A stretch of 16,778 nt of DNA, taken from a bacterium. Its GTDB lineage: Bacteria; Bdellovibrionota_C; UBA2361; OMII01. The stretch is taken from assembly GCA_017853915.1 (NCBI GenBank), contig JAFMIS010000014.1, forward strand, positions 1-16,778. The letters are read 5' to 3'. Made by a program: the position numbers and the translations under genes. Below the pieces are notes generated by a model. That model was not told where the DNA came from. It made no database searches and worked only from the letters and a program-made list of their open reading frames with translations. This document shows, piece after piece, positions 6,665 to 13,667 of the stretch. Each line of letters begins with the position of its first letter. The stretch's first letter is position 1.

Positions 6665-6941
6665 AAGCATTCCCTTGGTAGTCTGGTTTGAGAGGTATGG
6701 ACTCTCGACCCGTTTTCCATTTCGGCCCGGTCAGATTGCGGCATGCAATCTAGCCTGCTTCAGAAAAAGATAGAGAAGATGAATGGCACTAACAAATCAG
6801 TGTCAGAAAAGACAAAAGGCTCTTGGTGAGTTTGTTGTTTTTGACAACGGGGGTCGAAAAAGCGGGATATGGGGGCCACTGCCAGGGTGTAAACCCCTAG
6901 AACCCCGACATGTTCCCCAGAGGCCTGGCGACACAATTCAA
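6665..6941. other. Intergenic region between the exporter and the hypothetical gene
   Basis: These 277 bases hold no convincing gene. They must contain the 3' end of the exporter transcript and the promoter of the hypothetical gene, both on the - strand. Visible structures are a 7-bp inverted repeat at 6733-6751, a 5-bp hairpin at 6834-6848, GCCAGG (6881-6886) with CCTGGC (6924-6929), and three evenly placed CCCC tracts at 6894-6918. No strong -35/-10 pair was found for the - strand gene. Confidence 0.4.
6733..6751. repeat. Inverted repeat AGATTGC-GGCAT-GCAATCT, possible operator
   Basis: A perfect 7-bp inverted repeat with a 5-base centre lies 70-90 bases upstream of the hypothetical gene's start. 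No T-run follows on either strand, so a protein-binding site is more plausible than a terminator. The repeat is short and may be chance. Confidence 0.3.
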
Positions 6942-9900
6942 TTAAATATCGGCGCTAGAAACCATAGATTGCATCCGCAGCTCATGCACCAGTCTCGAAA
7001 GAGAAGAGGACGCTGAGGCCAGTAATGCCTGAGGAGGTCCGAACTCTGTCAGCTTGCCGCCATCGAGCACCATAATAAGATCAGAGTCGATGATCGTTCC
7101 GAGGCGATGCGCGATTACCAGCACAGTCGAATCCCGAAAGTGCTCGCGTATCGTTCTCTGTATCGCAAAATCAGTTTCAACATCGATAGACGCCGTCGCT
7201 TCATCAAGAATCAGAACCTTGCTCTTTCGGAGCAGCGCGCGCGCCAGGCAGATAAGTTGGCGTTGTCCGCAGCTAAAATTCGCTCCCCCCTCTCGCACAC
7301 GAGTCTGAAGTCCCTTCGTAAGTGACGCGAGGAAAGGGGTCAGCTGAGCTTTCTCAAGAGCGGCCTGGATATCCTGATCAGAGTGCTGATTGAATGGATC
7401 CAGCGACTCTCGAAGGATTCCCGAGAACAGGACGGGGTCTTGGGGAACTACGGCGATGGAGCGGCGAAGGGCGTCGAGACTTAGGTCGCAGAGACGCGTC
7501 CCATCCACTTCAACGTGCCCCGAGCACGGCTCGAGGAGACGCATCATAGCGAGGATGAGGGTGCTCTTCCCCGAACCAGTGCGCCCTACGATACCGACCC
7601 TACTGGCGGCGGGAATATCGCAGGTGATATTTTGCAGCGCCGGGGGGAGGTCTTCCCGATACGCCACGCTGAGGTTGGAGATGCGAACCTGACCGTGACG
7701 TGGCCACCCCTGGGGTGGAATCTCGCCCTCTAGCTTCTCCGACGCAAGCCTTGTGTAGCTTTCGATCCGTTCGAACGATGTGAGATTGCTCTCAACGAGA
7801 GAGATACTTCGAATCGCCCAGTTCATTGATCCGGTCATAGTTGACGCGTACGACAGAACAAGAGCTGAGAGACCCACCCCCATAGAATTCGCGAGCCCTA
7901 ACGATGTCGCGACGCCGACCGCGGCGATGACGGCGGTTCCGAGAAGCTCAAGGCGGATGCCGACCCAGCGATTGGCGGAGGTCTGAGTGTAGAGGACTCG
8001 AGTGTTGATGACCAAAAGAGATAAAAATCTGCTCTCAAGGGTCGTCGCAAGGCGCGCCGAGCGAATCGTCTCAACACCGTTGAGGGACTCAGAGAGCAGC
8101 GCAAATACCGGCGAGATGGTTAGGGAGCTCAATCGTTGAGTATCACGGGAAATCGGCCTAAACATACGTTGCAGAAGAAGATACAGAACGGTAACAGGGG
8201 TAAGGATAACGATCGTGATAGGAGCCACGATAGCGACGACGAGGCAGATGGCGAGGGCCTCAAAGACGCAGTGGCCTGCATCAAGCAGCGAAGCGGGCAG
8301 AGCCAACTCGATCGCCTCCAGGTCACGGCTGAAGCGATTAAGAATCCGTCCGACTGGGTTAGCCTCAAAGAATCGAAGAGGGGCCCGAAGTACGCCGCGG
8401 GCCAGGTCGGAGTGGCACTGAAGCCCTGCAAGGAGTCCACGTGTCAGGAGGTACATCGAGCGGAAGTAGGCTGCTGCGCACAAAGCAAGGATGCACACGA
8501 GGTAGCCGAGCATAAAGCTAGTAATCGCGTCAGGAGAGATTCGCGATGAGCGTGAGAGCCAAAGATCCGCAGCGACCGCAGCGCCTTGGCGTCCGATAAA
8601 GAGCGCTAGTAGCACGAATACCGTAGCACCTGGCGCGAGGCGAGCGAGGTAACGACTGACTACCCGTCTATCCACCACGCCGGTTGATCGTTCCTCATGG
8701 CTTACGATCTGATTGGAGGCTTGCTGAGTATCGGAGAGTTCCGCGGCTATCCCCTCGATATCACCTCCGAGCGGTGATGCGTCGTGATGCTCCGGTGTCA
8801 TGCGAGCGTGGTACGCCAAGAGCTCGGAGAAGCGGGTACCTGGCTTTGAGAGAGCCGAGGGACTTCCTGACTCGATCACAGCTCCGTTTTCAATCACCAG
8901 AACTCTGTCGGCCGCACGAGCGAATTCGACTCGGTGGCTGACAAGTACTCGGGTTGAGTTTTTGAGATCCCCCAGGACAAGATTGGTATAGACCTCGCCT
9001 GCTACCTGCGGGTCGAGCGCGCTAAGCGGATCGTCTAAAAGATAAATGTCGGGTCGCGAGTAGAGGGCTCGAGCGAGCGCGACACGTTGGCGCTGCCCCC
9101 CCGAGAGATTAACGCCCCGCTCACCTATCATGGTTTGGTCCCCATGGGGAAAGTTTTCTAGATCGCGCTCAAGCGCGCTGGCTTCAATGACTCTCTGGTA
9201 GAGAGAGGGATCAAAGGACCGATCGCAGAGGATGTTGGCGCGGATCGAATCGCTTACGATCCATGGGGACTGAGCCACGTAGCGCATCTCGCCGCCAATA
9301 GTCACCGTTCCCGTGGAGGCGGAGAGTTCCCCAAGAAGGCCGAGTAGAAACGCGCTCTTGCCGGAGCCGACACTGCCGATAATCACCACCAGCTCTCCGC
9401 GTTTAATAGTTAGATCTCCCACGCGCACTGCCCGAGTGTGGTCAGCCCATTCAAGGGTGAGGTCTCGCACCTCAATAGCGTAAGGTGCCGACGGGGTAAT
9501 GGCGCGGGGTTTATAATCCGGTGTAGTAAGGAATGAGTGAATACGACGAAGCGACACCCAGGCCTCTATGAGGTTAAATAGGGTGTTGGGAAGATTATTG
9601 AGGGCATACCTCAACATCATAAAGAGGGCCAACATCGGGAATACAACAGAGGAGGGAAGGCTTCTTCCCTGCAAGAGTGCCACCAGGCAGGTGATCGCCA
9701 TGGCGATCGCGGGCGCGCTGCCAGCGGTGAAGCTTGAAAATCCGGTAAGTTTGGCGAGGGAGAGAGAGAGACGAGCCTCTCGGCGCCGGATGGTATCGAT
9801 CTTGGCCGCGATATTTTCCTCCCAGCCCTGAAACTTAGCCGCCTTAATGTGCACGAGGGCCTCGTGAGTAAGGCTTACGCGTTTGTCGGCAGTTTTAGAG

Positions 9901-10688
9901 AGGTCGCGGCGAATGAGAGTTTGATTGCGTGAGATGGCAACGGAGGAGAGCAGTAATACGAGAAGACTTGAGCAACCAATAAGCGCGGGTGTTCCAATCA
10001 AATAGTAAAGAAGCGTGGTAGCGATGCACAGCTGTAGCGGGTGGATCCATGCTGAGTGCATAAAGCCGAGAAAATTATCCACCTTCCTCGTGTCCGTTCC
10101 GACTAGGTTTACAATAAAACCGCTCGATAGATCGGAGGCGCTTCCACGGCTCTGTGAGAGAGCTTTCTTGTAAATCAGAGAATTGAGCGCGGCGCGCACA
10201 TGGGCGCCAAGCATCGGCTGTACGAAGAAGATGTGGTGAACCGATAGGATCGATACAGCGGAGACAAGACACAAGAGAAACGAGCAGAACAGAGCGTAGC
10301 GTTGGTGAGGGGGTAGAAAGTTAAAGGACGGCAACAGGTTCACAAGCGCCCCTAGATGCCCGACATGCCCCTCCAGCCCTGTTATGATTTCCCGCAGCAG
10401 GAGGGGTGAGGAGCTGCTGGAGAGTAGTATAACAATAGAAAGAAAAAGCGATTGCAGCAGCCTCGAGCGATAGGTGAGCAGGATGCTTATGGGCAGAGCC
10501 CATGCGGATGCCGAGCGCGACTGAAACGACCGATCAAGTTGTTGTGCCTCGAGTCCGATGCTAGCTCCCGGTGGAAGAGAGATAAGTGAGGACTCATCAA
10601 GCGGGACCCGCATAGTCCTTCGAACTAATGGAGTCATCCACGAGAAAAAAAGCCTTGATATCCATGGAGGTCGAAGCGGGGCAAGCAT
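6942..10688 (-). CDS. Full-length ABCC/MRP-type ABC exporter (TMD1-NBD1-TMD2-NBD2)
   Basis: One 1248-residue chain with both halves of an ABC exporter, built like eukaryotic MRP/CFTR proteins without TMD0. An N-terminal lasso-like segment (SRLFFSWMTPLVRR, residues 11-24) is followed by TMD1 (about 65-375). NBD1 (about 405-625) has Walker A GSVGSGKS ~438, signature LSGGQ ~528, Walker B IYLLDDP with Asp in place of the catalytic Glu, and switch His ~585. TMD2 (about 680-970) includes the ABCC-like RFFEANPVGRILNRFSRDLE. NBD2 (about 1000-1240) has Walker A GRTGSGKS ~1035, the hallmark SLDPFNQHSD, degenerate signature FSCGQ ~1138, DEATASID and His ~1194. So one ATP site is degenerate and one canonical, as in ABCC proteins. 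It should export lipids, conjugates or drugs across the inner membrane; the substrate is unknown. The start ATG has only a weak AAGAGC upstream. Confidence 0.95.
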   Translation of the reverse strand: MLAPLRPPWISRLFFSWMTPLVRRTMRVPLDESSLISLPPGASIGLEAQQLDRSFQSRSASAWALPISILLTYRSRLLQSLFLSIVILLSSSSSPLLLREIITGLEGHVGHLGALVNLLPSFNFLPPHQRYALFCSFLLCLVSAVSILSVHHIFFVQPMLGAHVRAALNSLIYKKALSQSRGSASDLSSGFIVNLVGTDTRKVDNFLGFMHSAWIHPLQLCIATTLLYYLIGTPALIGCSSLLVLLLSSVAISRNQTLIRRDLSKTADKRVSLTHEALVHIKAAKFQGWEENIAAKIDTIRRREARLSLSLAKLTGFSSFTAGSAPAIAMAITCLVALLQGRSLPSSVVFPMLALFMMLRYALNNLPNTLFNLIEAWVSLRRIHSFLTTPDYKPRAITPSAPYAIEVRDLTLEWADHTRAVRVGDLTIKRGELVVIIGSVGSGKSAFLLGLLGELSASTGTVTIGGEMRYVAQSPWIVSDSIRANILCDRSFDPSLYQRVIEASALERDLENFPHGDQTMIGERGVNLSGGQRQRVALARALYSRPDIYLLDDPLSALDPQVAGEVYTNLVLGDLKNSTRVLVSHRVEFARAADRVLVIENGAVIESGSPSALSKPGTRFSELLAYHARMTPEHHDASPLGGDIEGIAAELSDTQQASNQIVSHEERSTGVVDRRVVSRYLARLAPGATVFVLLALFIGRQGAAVAADLWLSRSSRISPDAITSFMLGYLVCILALCAAAYFRSMYLLTRGLLAGLQCHSDLARGVLRAPLRFFEANPVGRILNRFSRDLEAIELALPASLLDAGHCVFEALAICLVVAIVAPITIVILTPVTVLYLLLQRMFRPISRDTQRLSSLTISPVFALLSESLNGVETIRSARLATTLESRFLSLLVINTRVLYTQTSANRWVGIRLELLGTAVIAAVGVATSLGLANSMGVGLSALVLSYASTMTGSMNWAIRSISLVESNLTSFERIESYTRLASEKLEGEIPPQGWPRHGQVRISNLSVAYREDLPPALQNITCDIPAASRVGIVGRTGSGKSTLILAMMRLLEPCSGHVEVDGTRLCDLSLDALRRSIAVVPQDPVLFSGILRESLDPFNQHSDQDIQAALEKAQLTPFLASLTKGLQTRVREGGANFSCGQRQLICLARALLRKSKVLILDEATASIDVETDFAIQRTIREHFRDSTVLVIAHRLGTIIDSDLIMVLDGGKLTEFGPPQALLASASSSLSRLVHELRMQSMVSSADI

Positions 10689-10724
10689 ACAGCTCTTATG
10701 ATATCACTCATGGAGTGGGGCTGC

Positions 10725-10730
10725 ATTCTA
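10725..10730 (-). promoter_or_regulatory. Possible -10 element (TAGAAT) for the ABC exporter
   Basis: On the - strand TAGAAT matches five of six -10 consensus bases and lies about 37 bases upstream of the exporter ATG. No good -35 box sits at 16-18 bases, so this is a weak call. Confidence 0.25.
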
Positions 10731-10877
10731 ATAGAGACAATCAACGATCTCTGAATCTAGCTCTGATTTCAGCCGCGGGCCAGCCTTGGTGCCACGAGGA
10801 GAGATCCCTGTCATTGCGGGCTCCGTTTCACCCCCGTAGGTTACATGTGAACCATAAAACCACCATGGAGGTCTCGT

Positions 10878-11069
10878 ATGGCAACAACAACACCCGTAGG
10901 GGCAACAGCCGAGAGTTCAACATTAACGACGGTTGTCTCAGTTCTCGCTCTCATAGCGATAGTGGCGCTCGTGTATTTTATAGCACGCGGTCGTACTTCT
11001 ACTGCGCCGCCAGCCGAGCGAACACAACCGCCGGCTCAGCAACAACAGGCTCCAGCGAGCGTGCAGTAA
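10878..11069 (+). CDS. Small single-pass membrane protein
   Basis: A 63-residue protein. Residues 1-16 are Thr/Ala-rich. A hydrophobic span (TVVSVLALIAIVALVYFIA, about 18-36) is followed by RGR, giving a probable N-out/C-in orientation. A disordered Pro/Gln tail then contains QQQQ. TGGAGGT (10866-10872) stands 5 bases before the ATG and is a convincing ribosome-binding site, which is the main reason to accept so short a gene. It is transcribed divergently from the ABC exporter and converges on the lipoprotein gene with 17 bases between. It could be an accessory subunit of an envelope complex, but I recognise no family. Confidence 0.65.
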   Translation: MATTTPVGATAESSTLTTVVSVLALIAIVALVYFIARGRTSTAPPAERTQPPAQQQQAPASVQ

Positions 11070-11086
11070 GACGGATTAAAACCCGC

Positions 11087-11872
11087 TCAGCGAGTAGAGG
11101 GGGTCGCTCCCGGGAGAACCTGGGGTTTGATGCGTTCAAACACCACCAAAGGCCCTGCCGTCGCCTTTGCTCGGGGTGCCTTCGGAGCGGAGTTCGCGTT
11201 GGGGGTCGCGGAGCTGCTTGAGCCCTGGCCCTTAGCGCGGGCCTCCGCAAGCGCCTCCTGGTCGAAGTTCGATGGCGCATCGCCACTTGATGCTGTGGTA
11301 GTAGACTCAGTCGTGGCAGGCTGTTCGGTCTTTGCCTTGCGCTTCTTTCGATGTAGTTTTGGCTTTGGAGTTGGTACGAAAGCCGGAGCGATAACTCTGG
11401 TTTCCGCCGCTCTCACGGGGCCGCCTAAAACCTCTCTTCTGCCAAATATCTCAAAGACTGCGCCATCTGAAGGTGGCAACTGTGATACCTCCCTGTAGAC
11501 CGAGCGATCGAGAGCGTATGGTCCCCGGATGATCCATTCCCGGTTGCGTAGAGTCGGGTCTATCTGGGGTGTCGCGGAGTACGACTCATGGGTGCCCGAG
11601 TAGTACATCGTCATCTGAGCTTCCTCTTCTTTCTCACCCTGCAGAGCTATCGCTTGAGGCGCGCCTCGCTCCTTGAGAAAATTATAGAGATACGAGCTCT
11701 CTTCCATCTCTTTTGCCAAGAAGAGGTTCGATCCCATAAATGGATTTTCTGAGCTTACCGGGACTATGCCTTGGTTCGATAGACTCGAGAAGGTTGTTGT
11801 AGCCGCGGAGCACCCCAGAGATACGAGCAGGGCTGAGCCTACCAAGGTGACCAGCGCTGGGCGTCGACTCAT
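11087..11872 (-). CDS. Putative lipoprotein with disordered basic tail
   Basis: About 261 residues. The N-terminus MSRRPALVTLVGSALLVSLGC is a typical lipoprotein signal ending in a lipobox-like SLGC, so the mature protein would begin at a lipidated Cys and be anchored on the periplasmic side of a membrane. The middle (about residues 40-150, including ALQGEKEEEAQMTMYYSGTH and EWIIRGPYALDRSVYREVS) looks folded. The last ~100 residues are low complexity, with a Lys/Arg run (KPKLHRKKRKAK), Ser/Thr/Ala runs and SSSS. The frame is open further upstream to an ATG at 11911 and a TTG at 11944; none of the three starts has a clear ribosome-binding site, and I chose the one giving a normal-length signal peptide. 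Function is unrecognised. Confidence 0.72.
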   Translation of the reverse strand: MSRRPALVTLVGSALLVSLGCSAATTTFSSLSNQGIVPVSSENPFMGSNLFLAKEMEESSYLYNFLKERGAPQAIALQGEKEEEAQMTMYYSGTHESYSATPQIDPTLRNREWIIRGPYALDRSVYREVSQLPPSDGAVFEIFGRREVLGGPVRAAETRVIAPAFVPTPKPKLHRKKRKAKTEQPATTESTTTASSGDAPSNFDQEALAEARAKGQGSSSSATPNANSAPKAPRAKATAGPLVVFERIKPQVLPGATPSTR

Positions 11873-12189
11873 GAGCGTTAAGCGATTAAAAATAGAGGAT
11901 ACGCGTCTCATAGTGCTACTAGTTCTAAGACTGGAATGTGGCAAGTCTGCCGTTACATCAATAGTATGCCCGGCCGCCTGGAAGCGTGAAGCATGTAGTT
12001 ACAGTCGGCCTTAATCGTTGATTGGTCAATACATTTTCGCTCGCGGTAGCCCCGATGTTGTTTGCAAGATGCCGTAATCTCTCAAAATAACCAAAGACGG
12101 GGGCAGCTTCGCGCTGAACGGTGCGGCGCCCAAAAAAATCCGGTGCGGCCGATGGTTACCTGGGGCTATCATAAACTGTAACGTGTATT
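11873..12189. other. Divergent intergenic region, lipoprotein / BtuF-like gene
   Basis: The first ~70 bases could still be coding if the lipoprotein starts upstream of 11872. The rest holds no gene. It contains ATTGGTCAAT at 12021-12030, whose - strand reads TTGACC and could be a -35 box for the lipoprotein, without a good -10 partner. It also contains an 8-base direct repeat ahead of the BtuF-like gene. No riboswitch, including a cobalamin riboswitch, was recognised. Confidence 0.35.
12120..12149 (+). repeat. Direct repeat GGTGCGGC x2, 22 bases apart
   Basis: GGTGCGGC occurs at 12120-12127 and 12142-12149, a 22-base period close to two helical turns, separated by an A-rich spacer (CCAAAAAAATC). 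It lies 40-70 bases upstream of the BtuF-like gene. It could be a tandem operator; chance is possible for an 8-base match. Confidence 0.25.
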
Positions 12190-13131
12190 TTGAGTGCCGA
12201 TGTGAGGCTCGTTTCTTTACAACCATACGCCACCGATGTTGTCGAATATTGTGACATGGCTCGCTACCTGGTGGGCGTGACCCATCGGTGTGGTCTGCAG
12301 GTTAGGGGTGGCTTGGCGCCCGAGGTCCTGACGAGGGACTACGAAACCGATTCGAGTACCAGGGATCGAGATGGGATGCGGCTGGCTCTCGGGCTCTCAG
12401 CTCCGGGTCTCGATCTTCAGAAGCTGAGACAAATACAACCGGATCTTATTCTCGCTGCAATCAGTGAAGAGGATCGCGATGCGTTTCGGGAATGGGCCGA
12501 GGGGTATATCGCGAGTCTCACAGGACGAAGAGTCGCTATTCGCGATGTGTCGATCCCGAACCTCGAGGCGATGTATGGCGCAATCGAAGAGGTTGGTAGC
12601 GCGCTCGGAAGAGGTGCGGAGGGCCGCCAGCTAGCCTCTCGTATTAAGGGCCAGTTGATGATTTGGGCCGATAGTTTTTTTGATCGGTCGCGAGGCAAGA
12701 AGCTGGTTGTTGTGTCGGGAGTAACTCCATTTACAATCGCGCTCGGATGGTTGGGCGATCTGGCGCGGCTTTTTTCAGCTCAGTACATCGCTGCGGACCC
12801 CACCAAGGGATTCGTCACGCCGTGGAGCCATGTAGCGGCGCAAAGGCCTGATGTCATCCTTATTGCTCTCGATGGGCGTCCTGTTGCCGACAGTATAAAG
12901 ACCATTGGAGCGCTTCAGGATCTGGCTGGGTGGGAGGATATTCCAGCGGTGAAGAGGGGAGAGGTGGTCTTCGCCTCTGGTGAGAACCTCTATCGGCCGG
13001 GGCCGCGCTTTCTGAAGGGCGCCGCGGTACTGGTATCAGCGTTAGCTGGCCTTGAAAGTGGTTATATTACCGAGCGAGATGAGTATTTTAGGCTCCGTTT
13101 CGTGGAGCTTCATCGCCATCGTTTTCTGTGA
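12190..13131 (+). CDS. Cobalamin-binding-type (BtuF-like, COG0614) protein without signal peptide
   Basis: About 313 residues. It has the fold pattern of class III periplasmic binding proteins for B12 and Fe-siderophores: VRLVSLQPYATDVVEY at the start, then YLVGVTHRCG, LDLQKLRQIQPDLILAA, a long linking helix (residues ~125-165), FVTPWSHVAAQRPDVILIALDG, and the C-terminal AVKRGEVVFASGENLYRPGPRFLKG. It begins directly at the first beta strand with no signal peptide or lipobox, like a known group of signal-less 'cobalamin-binding protein' homologs starting MRIVSLLPSATE. That group suggests the GTG at 12202 as an alternative start; neither it nor the TTG at 12190 has a Shine-Dalgarno. There is an in-frame stop at 12172. 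Ligand binding is inferred only; no BtuC/BtuD partners are in the window. Confidence 0.8.
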   Translation: MSADVRLVSLQPYATDVVEYCDMARYLVGVTHRCGLQVRGGLAPEVLTRDYETDSSTRDRDGMRLALGLSAPGLDLQKLRQIQPDLILAAISEEDRDAFREWAEGYIASLTGRRVAIRDVSIPNLEAMYGAIEEVGSALGRGAEGRQLASRIKGQLMIWADSFFDRSRGKKLVVVSGVTPFTIALGWLGDLARLFSAQYIAADPTKGFVTPWSHVAAQRPDVILIALDGRPVADSIKTIGALQDLAGWEDIPAVKRGEVVFASGENLYRPGPRFLKGAAVLVSALAGLESGYITERDEYFRLRFVELHRHRFL

Positions 13132-13144
13132 TACCCTTGCGCTC

Positions 13145-13570
13145 ATGGGTCTTTCAGAGCAAAAACCTCAAACAGCTACGTGGTTCAGTGTAGCGGGTAC
13201 GTGTGATGACGCGGTGGCGCGTGAGTTGGTCGCGCAGCTTGAGCGCTGGAAGCATGACGGCCTCATGCCCCCCAACGAGCCAGAGCGGGTGGCTGCAGTG
13301 TCGACGGCGATCGCGAAAGGTGATTTTACGACATCGTCTGAGCGATTAGAACTTTTGAGAAACCTCTGCCACATCTATTCGGCGGGTATTCGAGCGGAGA
13401 AGATTACCTCGCATCGAAAGATTATCGGCCCCTGTATCGTCGCGGTAAAGCGCGTACTCTTTCGCGCTGTTTCAGCGCTCCTTGGCCCAACGTTCGCGCG
13501 CCAGCGTGATTTCAATGCCGGCGTTATAAGGCTGCTGGGTGATCTCTGTAACGACGCTGAGAGAAAATAG
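13145..13570 (+). CDS. Small protein with conserved-looking SHR-x-GP-VKR module, unknown function
   Basis: A 141-residue protein beginning 13 bases after the BtuF-like gene's stop, so probably co-transcribed. The N-terminal 100 residues are mostly helical (ELVAQLERWKHDG, SSERLELLRNLCHIYSAGI). The C-terminal part, SHRKIIGPCIVAVKRVLF through FARQRDFNAGVIRLL, resembles from memory an 'I-x-SHR-P-x-x-GP-x-I-V-x-x-KR ... ERQ-x-x-FN' module seen ahead of glycosyltransferase or methyltransferase domains in polysaccharide loci; here no such domain follows. The basic amphipathic segment could touch the membrane. The frame opens upstream at 13052, but that would overlap the preceding gene by 80 bases, so the ATG at 13145 is preferred. 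No clear ribosome-binding site. Confidence 0.68.
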   Translation: MGLSEQKPQTATWFSVAGTCDDAVARELVAQLERWKHDGLMPPNEPERVAAVSTAIAKGDFTTSSERLELLRNLCHIYSAGIRAEKITSHRKIIGPCIVAVKRVLFRAVSALLGPTFARQRDFNAGVIRLLGDLCNDAERK

Positions 13571-13641
13571 AGGCGGCGTGCCCTGAATAAAATTCCCGCG
13601 CGGTATTGCCAAACCTATAGCACGTGCATCAGCGCCATGTG

Positions 13642-13660
13642 AAAAAGCCCGCTGTGGGGC
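13642..13660 (-). terminator. Rho-independent terminator for the RecJ-helicase gene
   Basis: On the - strand GCCC-CACAGC-GGGC is followed at once by TTTTT (the AAAAA at 13642-13646 on +). It begins about 8 bases after the stop codon at 13668-13670. The stem is short (4-5 bp) but the U-tract is in place, unlike the other hairpins in this window. Confidence 0.55.
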
Positions 13661-13667
13661 CAGATAT

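Noticed and set aside
6841..6870. Perfect -35 box TTGACA on the + strand followed by GATAT
   Set aside because: There is no proper -10 box at 16-18 bases and no + strand gene downstream; an antisense RNA is possible but unsupported.
6894..6918. Three CCCC tracts (GGGG on the - strand) after the exporter gene, possible G-quadruplex
   Set aside because: Only three four-base G tracts are present; a fourth comparable tract is missing at short distance.
6783..7016. 77-residue + strand frame overlapping the end of the ABC exporter
   Set aside because: No ribosome-binding site, Cys/Pro/Arg-rich out-of-frame composition, and half of it is antisense to a clearly real gene.
10628..11221. 197-residue + strand frame across the divergent region
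   Set aside because: Overlaps the exporter start and the lipoprotein end in antisense, and overlaps the better supported small membrane protein in another frame; Ser/Arg-rich shadow composition.
11945..12189. Cobalamin riboswitch ahead of the BtuF-like gene
   Set aside because: I could not find the conserved B12-box core (GCCACTG-type) or a convincing multi-stem fold.
12026..12226. 66-residue - strand frame upstream of the BtuF-like gene
   Set aside because: It starts inside the BtuF-like coding region, has no ribosome-binding site and no recognisable features.
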